Positions 8,435 to 17,413 of a stretch of 55,268 bases of DNA are shown here, in pieces. This DNA is from Streptomyces sp. DI166 (lineage in GTDB: Bacteria; Actinomycetota; Actinomycetes; Streptomycetales; Streptomycetaceae). Position 1 is the first letter of the stretch; each line of letters starts with the position of its first letter. The stretch is from NCBI RefSeq assembly GCF_900091315.1, contig NZ_FLSP01000057.1:1-55268 (forward strand). The letters are read 5' to 3'. Position numbers and translations under genes: made by a program. A model generated the notes under the pieces. The model did not search any database. It saw only the letters and a program-made list of their open reading frames with translations, and was not told the DNA's origin.

Positions 8435-9490
8435 GTGACCGGGCAGTACACACTGGACGAGTTCCTCGACGGATACGCCGAGATCCTCGCGGACGCCTCC
8501 GCCACCGGTCGCCGCCTCACCCGGCAGGAACTGGAGTCCCGCCGGGAACTCGGCGCGAAGGCCGCGGGGTCGGGCTTCGGCTGGCGCGCATTGGTGCGCG
8601 AGCACCTCGCGGCCAGCCGCACCGCCTGGCCCACGGCGGCCTCCCCGGACAGCGTTGTCGCCGTCATGGAGCAGGCCATCGACGCCTTCGCGGACGGTTT
8701 CGAGCGCGCCCAGCGCATGGTCATACGGCAGGAGGAGGCCGCCCGCCGGGAGTTCATCGACGACCTGCTGCACGGCGGCGGCGACCCCGGACACCTCGCC
8801 GCCCGCGCCGAACGCTTCGGCCTGCGCCTGTCCCGCTCCCACGCCGTGGCCGTCGCGGAGGGCCCCGCCAAGTACGACGAGACCGACCCCGTGCCCCGCC
8901 AGGTGGCCGACGCCGTCTTCGCCCGCTTCGAGAACCGCCGCATCCTGTTCACCACCAAGGACGGCCGGATGCTCTGCATCGCCCCCGGCGACCAGGACGA
9001 GGTCCTGACCCACTTCGCCAAGCAGGCCCACGCCGCCACCGAGGGCGGCCAGGTGGCCATCGGGCGCCCGCGCCCCGGCGTCGTCGGCATCGGCCACAGC
9101 TACGAGGAAGCCCTCAACGCCCTCGACGTGGCCCAGCGCATGGGCTACGAGGACCCCGTACTCCGCGCCGCCGACCTGCTGGTCTTCCCGGTCCTGGCCC
9201 GCGACCGCCAGGCCCTGATGGACCTCGTCCGCAGCACCCTCAGCCCGCTCCAGCAGGCTCGCGGCGGCGCCCAGCCCCTCCTCGACACCCTGACCGCCTA
9301 CTTCGACACCGGCTGCGTCGCCGCGGAAACAGCCCGCCAACTCTCCCTGAGCGTCCGCGCCCTGACCTACCGCCTGGAACGCATCCACTCCCTGACAGGC
9401 ATCGACCCCACGGACCCGGCACACCGGTACACCTTGCAGACGGCGGTGATCGGGGCGAGGTTGCTGGCATGGCCGACCCGCCCCCTATAG
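8435..9490 (+). CDS. PucR/CdaR-type transcriptional regulator
   Basis: A 351-residue protein from GTG 8435, with AGGAGG 5 bases upstream. The reading frame is open further upstream, so an earlier GTG at 8417 is possible. The N-terminal half is helical (FLDGYAEILADASATGRRLTRQELESRREL). The middle resembles the GGDEF-related domain of CdaR proteins (AVAVAEGPAKYDE to GYEDPVLRAADLLVFPVL). The C-terminus is the PucR-type helix-turn-helix (LLDTLTAYFDTGCVAAETA, SVRALTYRLERIHSLTG). It lies between two CPA2 antiporters, 55 bases after the first, so it probably controls one or both. The ligand is unknown. Confidence 0.85.
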   Translation: MTGQYTLDEFLDGYAEILADASATGRRLTRQELESRRELGAKAAGSGFGWRALVREHLAASRTAWPTAASPDSVVAVMEQAIDAFADGFERAQRMVIRQEEAARREFIDDLLHGGGDPGHLAARAERFGLRLSRSHAVAVAEGPAKYDETDPVPRQVADAVFARFENRRILFTTKDGRMLCIAPGDQDEVLTHFAKQAHAATEGGQVAIGRPRPGVVGIGHSYEEALNALDVAQRMGYEDPVLRAADLLVFPVLARDRQALMDLVRSTLSPLQQARGGAQPLLDTLTAYFDTGCVAAETARQLSLSVRALTYRLERIHSLTGIDPTDPAHRYTLQTAVIGARLLAWPTRPL

Positions 9491-9630
9491 TCCGGCGTTT
9501 GAGGACGAGGCCCGTTCAGGGCCGATAGGGGGTCTGGGGGCGTAGCCCCCAGGGGACGGTGGGGCCCCCTCTGGGGGAGGGAAGGGGCGCGGGGGCGAAA
9601 ACATCCCACCCCCACACGCCCCGCGGTATG
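9491..9630. repeat. Streptomyces-type intergenic dispersed repeat with stem-loops
   Basis: The gap between the convergent PucR gene and the second antiporter begins tccggcgtttgaggacgag, then has a gggggtctgggggc...gcccccag hairpin and a ggggccccctctgggggag stretch. From memory, sequence of this kind recurs in many intergenic regions of Streptomyces genomes. It probably forms the bidirectional terminator of the two convergent genes. Copy number cannot be judged from this window. Confidence 0.55.
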
Positions 9631-10872
9631 TCAGGCCTGATCCACCGGGTCCTGATCCTCAGCAGGACGAGGGGCCGGGACCTCACCAGCCGCCGCGACC
9701 GGCGCGGTCTTCCCGAAGCGCGCCTGCAGCCGACTGGCAATCGGCTCGGTCCACCGGGCGGTCAGCGGCCCGAGAATCACCAGAATCAGCACATACGCGG
9801 TGGCCAGCGGCCCAAGAGAGGGCTCGATTCCCGCGGTGACGGCAAGCCCGGCAATGACGATGGAGAACTCACCGCGCGCCACGAGCGTGCCACCCGCCCG
9901 CCAGCGCCCCTTCTCCGAGACTCCGGCCCGCTTCGCCGCGTACCAGCCGGTGGCGATCTTCGTCAGCGCGGTGACGACGGCCAGCACCAGCGCGGGCAGC
10001 AGCACGGGCGGAATGCTGGAGGGATCGGTATGCAGCCCGAAGAAGACGAAGAACACGGCGGCGAAGAGATCCCGCAACGGCGCGAGCAGATTGTGCGCAC
10101 CCTCCGCGACCTCGCCGGACAGGGCGATACCGACGAGGAACGCACCCACGGCGGCAGACACCTGAAGCTGCTGAGCGATGCCCGCCACCAGCAGCGTCAG
10201 CCCCAGCACGACAAGCAGCAGCTTCTCGGGATCATCACTGGAGACAAACCGGGAGATGTGCCTGCCGTAGCGCACGGCGAGGAACAACACGAGCCCGGCC
10301 ACACCCAGGGCAATGGCCAGCGTGGCACTACCCGCAGCCAGCCCGGTCCCCGCCAGCAGGGCGGTGATGATCGGCAGGTAGACGGCCATGGACAGGTCTT
10401 CGAGCACGAGAATGCTCAGGATGACGGGCGTCTCCCGGTTGCCCAACCGCCCCAGATCCGCCAGAACCTTGGCGATCACACCCGAGGAAGAAATCCAGGT
10501 AACGCCCGCGAGGACGACGGCCGCGACCGGCCCCCACCCCAGCAGCAACGCCATCGCCGCCCCGGGAAGCGCATTCAGCGTGGCATCCACCAGCCCCGCC
10601 GGATACTGCGTCTTCAAATTGGAGACAAGATCACTGGCCGTGTACTCCAGCCCCAGCATCAGCAGCAGGAGTATGACCCCGATCTCGGCACCAATGGCAA
10701 CGAACTCCTCACTGGTATCCAGCGGGAGGATGCCGCCCTGCCCAAAGGCGAGCCCGGCCAGCAGGTACAGGGGAATGGGCGAGAACTGGAACCGCCCGGC
10801 GAACCGCCCCAGCAGCCCCAGGCCCAGGATGATCGCACCGAACTCGATCAGAAAAATGGCGGAGGAGTGCAC
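9631..10872 (-). CDS. KefB-like CPA2 cation:proton antiporter
   Basis: A 413-residue membrane protein beginning MHSSAIFLIEFGAIILGLGL, with FSPIPLYLLAGLAFGQGG, GLEYTASDLVSNLKTQYP, GVTWISSSGVIAKVLADLG and LEDLSMAVYLPI. It lacks a fused RCK domain. A separate TrkA-C protein is encoded 6 bases upstream on the same strand, the arrangement of KhtTU-type K+/H+ antiporters in which the small subunit gates the channel. It is a close paralogue of the frameshifted antiporter at 7158, the two differing mainly at the ends. Function as K+ or Na+/H+ exchange is inferred from family. Confidence 0.9.
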   Translation of the reverse strand: MHSSAIFLIEFGAIILGLGLLGRFAGRFQFSPIPLYLLAGLAFGQGGILPLDTSEEFVAIGAEIGVILLLLMLGLEYTASDLVSNLKTQYPAGLVDATLNALPGAAMALLLGWGPVAAVVLAGVTWISSSGVIAKVLADLGRLGNRETPVILSILVLEDLSMAVYLPIITALLAGTGLAAGSATLAIALGVAGLVLFLAVRYGRHISRFVSSDDPEKLLLVVLGLTLLVAGIAQQLQVSAAVGAFLVGIALSGEVAEGAHNLLAPLRDLFAAVFFVFFGLHTDPSSIPPVLLPALVLAVVTALTKIATGWYAAKRAGVSEKGRWRAGGTLVARGEFSIVIAGLAVTAGIEPSLGPLATAYVLILVILGPLTARWTEPIASRLQARFGKTAPVAAAGEVPAPRPAEDQDPVDQA

Positions 10873-10878
10873 GCGCGT

Positions 10879-11364
10879 CTACTCCCGGCCGAGAATGGCC
10901 GCGGCCGCGTCCACACCCTCACGGGTCCCGATCACGATCAGCGTGTCCCCTCCCGCCAGCCGGAAGTCCGGCCCCGGCGAGGGAATCGCCTCCGCCCGCC
11001 GCAGCACCGCCACGATCGACACCCCGGTCTCCGTGCGCATCCGGGTCTCCCCCAGATGCCGCCCGTTCCAGTGCGAGGTAGCCGCCAGCTCGATCCGCTC
11101 CGCGACCAGACCCAGCTCCGTCGTCGACAGCAGACTCGGGCTGTGATGCGCCGGCATCAGCGCATCGATCACCGCTTCCGCCTCCGACGCCGTCAGCCGC
11201 ACCGACAGCGCACACGCGTCCGGATCGTCCTTGCGGTACGCCGACAGCGTCCGCGACCCGTCCCGGTGCGCCACCACCGACAGGGGCCGCTGCTCCCGCG
11301 TCACCAGGTCATAACGCACCCCGATGCCCGGCAACGGCGTACTGCTCATCCGCGCAGCACCCAC
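10879..11364 (-). CDS. TrkA-C (RCK_C) regulatory subunit of the antiporter, KhtT-like
   Basis: A 161-residue soluble protein. The first half (PLPGIGVRYDLVTREQRPLS, SLLSTTELGLVAERIEL) resembles the KhtT N-terminal domain. The second half is an RCK_C domain (HLGETRMRTETGVSIVAVLRR, FRLAGGDTLIVIGTREG). RCK_C subunits bind small ligands, in several bacteria cyclic di-AMP, and open or close the partner antiporter. The antiporter begins 6 bases after its stop. GTG 11364 has AGGGGGG 6 bases upstream. An in-frame ATG at 11349 is an alternative start. In-frame length and position are as expected for the family. Confidence 0.87.
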   Translation of the reverse strand: MGAARMSSTPLPGIGVRYDLVTREQRPLSVVAHRDGSRTLSAYRKDDPDACALSVRLTASEAEAVIDALMPAHHSPSLLSTTELGLVAERIELAATSHWNGRHLGETRMRTETGVSIVAVLRRAEAIPSPGPDFRLAGGDTLIVIGTREGVDAAAAILGRE

Positions 11365-11495
11365 GGCTGCCCCCCTGTCTCCATCACACGTTCCTTGGCC
11401 AAATCTTTAACGCCACCCTAGCGACGCCCCCTGCCCCACCGGCAGCACCCTCCCCCGAAAGTAAGAAGATTGAAAGAAAACCGCACGCGGGAGGC

Positions 11496-12498
11496 TCAGT
11501 CGCCCACCTTCCCGGCGTCGATGCGCCGACCGCGCTGGACATCCACCACGATGGGGATGCCGTCGGGGAGTCGTCCGTCCAGGCGGTCGAGCAGAGCCCG
11601 TACCGGAGGGAGATCCCCCCGGGGTGCGCACATGGATGTGCAGGGTCCGGGACTGGGCGTCAACGTTGGTGACGGTCGCGTCGGGCTCGTCCGCCAGCCA
11701 CTGCTGTGCGGCATCCTTGGCCCGACCGGTCCAGGCGTTGAGCAGCAGGGTGGCCGTCGTGTCGGCGGCGAGCGGGACGACCACTACGGCGAACAGCACG
11801 GCCATCGCCACGTACGCCTTCCGCCCCGGGCGGCCCGCGGCCCGGTCCGCGTCCGCCGCGTAGCCGAGCGAGGCGAAGACCAGCATGCCCGCGAAGACCA
11901 GGGCGAACAGGTTGGACACGAACAGCGCCAGCGCGCCCAGTGCCAGCCAGCCCGACAACTGGCCCAGGCACACCCCGGTCACCACCAGGGGCGGGACGAG
12001 CGAGATGGCGATCGCGACGCCGGGCAGTACGGCGCCCACGTCCCGGCGGGCGAGTGCCACCGCCCCGGCCAGACCGGTCGCGAGGGCCGCGACCAGGTCC
12101 ATGAGGGTGGGTGCCGTGCGCGAGGAGATCTGGCTGTTGGACAGCAGGTCGTAGTCGGCGGGCAGCACCAGCGACATGAGCATCCCGATCGCGATCACCA
12201 GCAGGCACGCCAGCAGGACGACCGTGATCGACCCGGTGCGGCGGCGCTGCACCGAGCCGAGGGCGATACCCATGATCGGGGTGGAGAGCGGCGCGATGAT
12301 CATGGCGCCGATCACGGTCGCCGTGGAGTCGGTGAGCACGCCGCCCGCCGCGATGACCGCCGACAGGGTGAGCATCGTCCAGAACGCCGAGCGCTTGGCG
12401 GTCGTGTCCCCGGCGGAGAGGATCAGGTCCTCGGTGAGTTCGTCCAGCGTGCGGCGCTGGGAGGCCGGCAGGACCCGGGCGCGAACCTTGCTGATCAT
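11496..12498 (-). pseudogene. DUF389 membrane protein with a C-terminal frameshift
   Basis: From ATG 12498 the product begins MISKVRARVLPASQRRTLDE and runs through six or so transmembrane helices with the DUF389 hallmarks TVIGAMIIAPLSTPIMGIAL and GVAIAISLVPPLVVTGVCLG. Near TLHIHVRTPG the frame must shift to continue as DLPPVRALLDRLDGR, PDGIPIVVDVQRG and stop at 11496. Without the shift the ORF runs on to 11407 as low-complexity Arg/Pro-rich sequence. The break falls in a run of six C (plus strand 11615-11620), where one more base would restore the frame. DUF389 proteins are membrane proteins of unknown function. The loss affects only the last 40 or so residues. Confidence 0.8.
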
Positions 12499-12547
12499 TC
12501 ACCCAAACAACCACGATCCTCGTGTATCGGGCGGGCAGGACACGTGC

Positions 12548-14902
12548 TCAGTCGGTCATGAACCAGCCCCGCACCTGGGCCTCGTGGTCGATGTAGGGCT
12601 CGCCGGAGACATCGACGACGACCTTGTCGATGGTGCCGCCGGTGAACGGGAACGGGCCGTCGTAGTCGGGGGTGACCGGCGAGGCGTCGTCGCGGCCCAC
12701 GCAGATCCCGTCGCCCACGACGCAGAAGTTGCCGGGCTGGGTGATCAGGTCGTCGTGGCCCACTTCCTGGTCGTCCACGTAGAGGGTGAGGGTGCCCTCG
12801 GCGCCGGGCATCTCCGGGTCCGTACTGCGGCCGCGCGCGGTGAACTCGGCGGTGAGCACGTGCTTGCCCTGCGGCAGCTCCCGGTCGGAGTCCACGACCT
12901 GGAGCTTGGTGCCGACCCAGTTGTAGGCGTAGTGCAGCCGGTGGTCCTTGACGTAGAAGCTGTGGCCGCCCGCCACCCCGCCGTGGGCGTACAGCACACC
13001 CTCGGCGTCGGGGGAGCCGAGGTCGACCCCGGCGGCGATGGTGTACGACCTGCCGCTGGTCACCACGCCGGACTGCTCGGGCACCGAGGCGGTGTCGGGG
13101 TAGTACACGTACCGGTCGCGCTCGGGTGCCCCGTGCGGGCGGTCCGCCAGGACCTGCTCCAGGGCGCTGCGGTCGTCCAGCGGCAGCCCGTTGTAGACGC
13201 CGGCGTAGTAGTACCAGAGGCTCTTGAGGGTCTCCAGGCGCTCCGGTTCCCGCTCGGCGAGGTCGGTGGACTGGGCGCGGTCGTTGGTGAGGTCGTACAG
13301 CTCCCACACGTCCTGCTCGTAGTGGCCCCAGCCGCTCAGCGGCGGGTGGACCGTGCAGGCCAGCCAGCCCTCGTGGTAGATCGAGCGCTGCCCGAGCATC
13401 GTGTAGAACTGCGTCCGCCGTCCCGGCGCGGCGGGGTCGGTGAGCGAGGCCTTGAAGCTCTCGCCCTCGATCGGGCTCTGCGGACAGCCCTTGATCATTT
13501 CGGGCGGTTCGATGCCGAGCAGGTCGTAGAGGGTGGGTACGACGTCCACCGCGTGGACGTACTGGTCGCGCACCTCGCCCCGCGCCTCGATCCCGGCGGG
13601 CCAGGCGATCAGGCACATGTCGGCCACGCCGCCCTCGTACCCGGCCCAGCGCTTCCAGTACGGGAACGGGGTGTCGAACGCCCAGGCCCAGCCGGTGTTG
13701 TAGTGGTTGTAGGAATTCGGGCCGCCCAACTCGTCGAGGTGCTCCAGGGACAGCGCGGTCGGGGTGGACAGGTTGTTGAAGAACCGCCACTCGTTGAACG
13801 TGCCGTTGGGGCCGCCCTCGCCGCTCGCCCCGTTGTCGGAGATGGCCACGATGATCGTGTTGTCGAGTTCGCCGGAGGCCTCCAGGAAGTCGAGGACGCG
13901 GCCCAGTTCGTGGTCGGTGTAGGAGACGTAACCGGCGAAGACCTCGGCCATCCTGATGAACAACCGCCGCTCGTCATCGGTGAGTTCGCCCCAGGGCCGC
14001 ACAGTGTCCAGGATCGGCCAGGGCTGGCCGTCGGGTCCGGTCACCTCGGGTTCGCCGTGCGGGTTGATGGGGGACAGCTCGGTGTCCTCGGGCAGCAGGC
14101 CCATCTCCTTCTGACGGCGCAGAATGCCGGGCCGGATGGCCTCGTAGCCCTCGTCGAAGACGCCCTTGTACCGGTCGGCCCACTCCTTGAACACATGGTG
14201 CGGGGCGTGGGCCGCGTCGAGGGAGAGGTACATGAAGAAGGGCTTGTCGGGGTCGACGACCTTGGCGTCACGGATGAACTGGACGGCCTTGTCGGAGAAG
14301 TCCTTGGCGATGTGGTAGCCCTCTTCGGGCGTGGCCGGCGGGTCGACGGGGTGGTTGTCGTGGATCAGGTCCGGGTACCAGCAGCTCGACTCGCCGCCCA
14401 GAAAGCCGTAGAAGCGTTCGAAGCCGCGTCCCAGGGGCCAGCGCCCCTTGTACGCGGCCATGTTGACCTCGTCGCCCGGCGTGAGGTGCCACTTGCCGAT
14501 GCAGTACGTGTTGTAGCCGCGCTCGCCGAGGACCTCGGAGAGGAAGCCGTTCTCGAACGGGATGCGGGTGGAGATCCCGGGGAAGCCGGAGCTGAACTCG
14601 GCGATGGTGGCCATGCCGTTCGAGGTGGCGTTGCGGCCGGTCATCAGCGAGGCCCTGGTCGGTGAGCACAGGGCCGTGGTGTGGAAGTTCGAGTAGCGCA
14701 GGCCCATGTCGGCGATCCGCGACATCGTGGGCGTTCGCACCGGCCCGCCGAAGCAGTCCATCGTCCCGTAGCCGACGTCGTCCCAGGCGATCACCAGCAC
14801 GTTCGGACTGTTCTCGGGCGCCCGAGGCGCGAGGAACGGCGTCCAGTCGGGCTGTGAGTCACGGATGTCGAGGGAGATCTTCCCCTTGAAGGGCTTGGCC
14901 AT
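12548..14902 (-). CDS. Cys-type arylsulfatase (formylglycine-dependent)
   Basis: A 784-residue sulfatase of the alkaline phosphatase superfamily. The metal-binding DD is in VLVIAWDDVGYG (residues 41-42). The formylglycine signature CSPTRASLMTGR starts at Cys79. IGKWHLTP, HAPHHVF and AISDNGASGE supply further active-site ligands. The C-terminal 200 or so residues form an added beta-rich domain (LTLYVDDQEVGHDDL). No signal peptide is visible, so it should act in the cytoplasm. ATG 14902 has AGGAG 8 bases upstream. The divergent neighbour is a radical-SAM maturase that could convert Cys79 to formylglycine. Phosphonate monoester hydrolases are relatives in the same superfamily, so the substrate may not be a sulfate. 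Confidence 0.92.
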   Translation of the reverse strand: MAKPFKGKISLDIRDSQPDWTPFLAPRAPENSPNVLVIAWDDVGYGTMDCFGGPVRTPTMSRIADMGLRYSNFHTTALCSPTRASLMTGRNATSNGMATIAEFSSGFPGISTRIPFENGFLSEVLGERGYNTYCIGKWHLTPGDEVNMAAYKGRWPLGRGFERFYGFLGGESSCWYPDLIHDNHPVDPPATPEEGYHIAKDFSDKAVQFIRDAKVVDPDKPFFMYLSLDAAHAPHHVFKEWADRYKGVFDEGYEAIRPGILRRQKEMGLLPEDTELSPINPHGEPEVTGPDGQPWPILDTVRPWGELTDDERRLFIRMAEVFAGYVSYTDHELGRVLDFLEASGELDNTIIVAISDNGASGEGGPNGTFNEWRFFNNLSTPTALSLEHLDELGGPNSYNHYNTGWAWAFDTPFPYWKRWAGYEGGVADMCLIAWPAGIEARGEVRDQYVHAVDVVPTLYDLLGIEPPEMIKGCPQSPIEGESFKASLTDPAAPGRRTQFYTMLGQRSIYHEGWLACTVHPPLSGWGHYEQDVWELYDLTNDRAQSTDLAEREPERLETLKSLWYYYAGVYNGLPLDDRSALEQVLADRPHGAPERDRYVYYPDTASVPEQSGVVTSGRSYTIAAGVDLGSPDAEGVLYAHGGVAGGHSFYVKDHRLHYAYNWVGTKLQVVDSDRELPQGKHVLTAEFTARGRSTDPEMPGAEGTLTLYVDDQEVGHDDLITQPGNFCVVGDGICVGRDDASPVTPDYDGPFPFTGGTIDKVVVDVSGEPYIDHEAQVRGWFMTD

Positions 14903-15025
14903 GACGCATCTCCTCGTTGCCCGGTTCCGGCCACGGTCGCCTTCCACCGTGACCACAGGGGACACGCCGCGCCTCACCCGCCACGGGTGACTCGTCCGCA
15001 GCCGCGCGCCGCGCATCCTGTGCGC

Positions 15026-16381
15026 ATGAGCACCGTGGAGCTGCCCGACCCGACCGTCCGGCCCCGCCCGTTCCATCTCCTGGCCAAGCCGACGGGCGCG
15101 GTCTGCAACCTGGACTGCACGTACTGTTTCTTCCTGTCCAAGGAGCTGCTGTACGAGGGCAGCCGGTTCCGTATGGCGGAAGAGCTGCTGGACACCTACA
15201 TCCGGCAGCTGATCGAGGCGCACGGCCCCGCGCCGGAGGTCACGGTGGCCTGGCAGGGCGGCGAGCCGACGCTGATGGGCCTGGACTTCTTCCGCCGGTC
15301 CCTGGAGTACGAGCGGCGCTACGCCCGCCCCGGCCAGCGGATCGTCAACACCGTCCAGACCAACGGCACGCTGATCGACGCCGAGTGGGCGCGCTTCTTC
15401 CGGGACAACGACTTCCTGGTCGGGCTCTCCGTGGACGGTCCCCGCGAGCTGCACGACGCGTACCGGGTCGACAAGGGCGGCAAGCCCACCTTCGACCGTG
15501 TGATGCGGGGCCTGGAGCACCTGCGCGCCCACGGCGTGCGCTGGAACGCGCTGACCACGCTGCACGACGCCAACGCCGGGCACGGCCGCGAGGTCTACGC
15601 CTTCCTGCGCGACGACTGCGGCGCCGAGCACATGCAGTTCATCCCGATCGTGGAGCGCGCCACCGCGCGCGAGCTGCCGCTGGCCAACGACGGCTGGGGC
15701 GCCCGCGCCAAGGACCGCCCGCTGTACCGGCAGGAGGGCGACCGGGTCACCGACCGCTCGGTGACCGGGGAGCAGTACGGCAGGTTCCTCGTCGACGTCT
15801 TCGAGGACTGGGTACGTCACGACGTCGGCCGGGTCTACGTCCAGATGTTCGACGTGGCCCTGGCCAACTGGTACGGCGAGCAGCCCTCCCTGTGTGTGCA
15901 CTCCCGTACCTGCGGCAGCGCACTCGCCCTGGAACACAACGGCGACCTGTACTCCTGCGACCATTTCGTCGAGCCGGACCATCTGCTCGGCAACATCGGC
16001 GAGCGGCACCTGCTGGAACTGGTCGACTCACCGCGGCAGCGGAGCTTCGGCGAGGCCAAGGAGACCACCCTCCCCCGTTACTGCCTGGACTGCGACGTCC
16101 GCTTCGCCTGCCACGGAGGCTGCCCCAAGGACCGTTTCGCGACCACCCCCGACGGCGAGCCGGGCCTGAACCACCTGTGCGCGGGCTTCAAGGCGTTCTT
16201 CCAGCACATCGACACCCCGATGCGCACGATGGCCACCCTGCTGCGCCAGGGCCGGGCACCCGCGCTGATCATGCGCCAGTACGCCGACACCGACGCCCGT
16301 CGGCCGCACAACGCGCCCTGCACCTGCGGCGGCGGCCGCAAGTGGGCGCGCTGCCACGGCAGACCGGTCGCGGCGCGGTAG
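15026..16381 (+). CDS. Anaerobic sulfatase-maturating enzyme-like radical SAM protein with SEC-C tail
   Basis: A 451-residue radical SAM enzyme. The cluster-binding CNLDCTYC (Cys27, 31, 34) follows LLAKPTGAV, then WQGGEPTLMG, TVQTNGTLID and GLSVDGP. A SPASM region with many Cys (LCVHSRTCGSALALEHNGDL, YCLDCDVRFACHGGCPKDR, HLCAGF) binds two auxiliary clusters, as in anSME. Such enzymes oxidise the sulfatase Cys or Ser to formylglycine. The C-terminus ends in a SEC-C zinc motif (NAPCTCGGGRKWARCHG), an addition rarely discussed for maturases. ATG 15026 starts 123 bases from the divergent sulfatase, with a weak ribosome binding site. Confidence 0.9.
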   Translation: MSTVELPDPTVRPRPFHLLAKPTGAVCNLDCTYCFFLSKELLYEGSRFRMAEELLDTYIRQLIEAHGPAPEVTVAWQGGEPTLMGLDFFRRSLEYERRYARPGQRIVNTVQTNGTLIDAEWARFFRDNDFLVGLSVDGPRELHDAYRVDKGGKPTFDRVMRGLEHLRAHGVRWNALTTLHDANAGHGREVYAFLRDDCGAEHMQFIPIVERATARELPLANDGWGARAKDRPLYRQEGDRVTDRSVTGEQYGRFLVDVFEDWVRHDVGRVYVQMFDVALANWYGEQPSLCVHSRTCGSALALEHNGDLYSCDHFVEPDHLLGNIGERHLLELVDSPRQRSFGEAKETTLPRYCLDCDVRFACHGGCPKDRFATTPDGEPGLNHLCAGFKAFFQHIDTPMRTMATLLRQGRAPALIMRQYADTDARRPHNAPCTCGGGRKWARCHGRPVAAR

Positions 16382-16393
16382 CCCTGGCGCCGC

Positions 16394-17317
16394 TCAGCCG
16401 GGTACGCGCTCCTTCTCCCGTTCGGCCTCCGGCGCCGCGACCGGGCGGGGCGTGCCGTGGGCCGCCATGATCCCGGCGATGATCAGCGCCGCGCCGAGCG
16501 GCTGGTTCCAGCTCAGGCGCTCGCCCAGCAGGAGCACGCCCGCGGTGACGCCGACGACCGGGGTGAGGTAGGTGACCGCGGAGGCGTTCACCGCGCCCCA
16601 GGCCTGGACGATGTTGTTGTTCCACAGGTAGGCCAGGCCGGTGCTCAGCCCGCCCAGCGCCAGCATGCTCAGCGCGATCGGCGCGTCGACGCGGGGCGCG
16701 GGCCCGGCGAGCCAAGGGGTGGCCGCCAGCATGATGACCGCGCCGATGCTGACCTGCACGAAGGCGACGCTGACCGCCGGTAGTCCGCGCGGGGTGATGA
16801 AGCGGCGCAGGTAGACGAAGGCGACGCCGTAGCAGGCGGTGGCCCCGAGACAGGCGAGCTGGGCCAGGAGGTGGCCACTCCCGCCGGTCAGGCCCGCGGG
16901 GCCGATCAGCACCAGGACCCCGGCGAACCCGGCGAGCAGGCCGGTCGTACGGCGCCGGTCGAGCCGTTCGTCCGCCAGGGCCGCCGTGCTGACCGCGAGG
17001 GTCAGCAGCGGGGTGGTGGCGTTGAGGATGCTCGCCATACCGGAGTCGAGGTGCTGTTCGGCCCAGGAGAAGAGGAGGAAGGGGACGACACACAGCAGGA
17101 CGGAGACCACGGACAGCCGCAGCCAGAGCCCGGGGTCGCGGGGGATCCGGCTGCGGGTCACCGCCATGACCGCGCACAGCGCCAACGCGCCCAGCACCAG
17201 CCGCCCCCAGACGACCTGTGCGGGGGTCAGCCCGTCCAGCGCGACCTTGATGAACAGGAAACTGGAGCCCCACGCGCACGCCAGCGCGACGAACTGTGCC
17301 CCGATGCGCACACGCAA
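16394..17317 (-). CDS. EamA/DMT-superfamily transporter
   Basis: About 307 residues with ten transmembrane helices in two EamA repeats: GAQFVALACAWGSSFLFIKV, WAEQHLDSGMASILNATTPL in the first and ATACYGVAFVYLRRF, YLWNNNIVQAWGAVNAS in the second. DMT proteins of this kind export amino acids or small metabolites. The start is uncertain. TTG at 17317 has AAGGGGGG 9 bases upstream, while GTG at 17311 has a longer 15-base spacing. It is convergent with the maturase (12-base gap). It lies next to the YbaK/aldolase/SHMT-like operon on the same strand and might serve it, but nothing directly links them. Confidence 0.85.
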   Translation of the reverse strand: MRVRIGAQFVALACAWGSSFLFIKVALDGLTPAQVVWGRLVLGALALCAVMAVTRSRIPRDPGLWLRLSVVSVLLCVVPFLLFSWAEQHLDSGMASILNATTPLLTLAVSTAALADERLDRRRTTGLLAGFAGVLVLIGPAGLTGGSGHLLAQLACLGATACYGVAFVYLRRFITPRGLPAVSVAFVQVSIGAVIMLAATPWLAGPAPRVDAPIALSMLALGGLSTGLAYLWNNNIVQAWGAVNASAVTYLTPVVGVTAGVLLLGERLSWNQPLGAALIIAGIMAAHGTPRPVAAPEAEREKERVPG

Positions 17318-17344
17318 GCCGACGCACCCCCCTTTTTTCTTCCG

Positions 17345-17413
17345 ACCCTGCCGGGCCTTGTGCCGGACCCTGCCGGGCCTGTGCCCGGACTCCGCAGGGC
17401 TTGTGTCGGTCCC
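17345..17413. repeat. Imperfect roughly 22-bp tandem repeat in intergenic space
   Basis: Three degenerate units of the form ccctgccgggcc(t)tgtgccgga lie between the EamA gene and the YbaK-like stop codon. They have no start codon context and may act as a terminator-like structured spacer. Confidence 0.5.

Noticed and set aside
14903..16009. N-terminal extension of the sulfatase frame to 1153 residues
   Set aside because: The extra part runs antisense through the radical-SAM gene, and the ribosome site and conserved start are at 14902.
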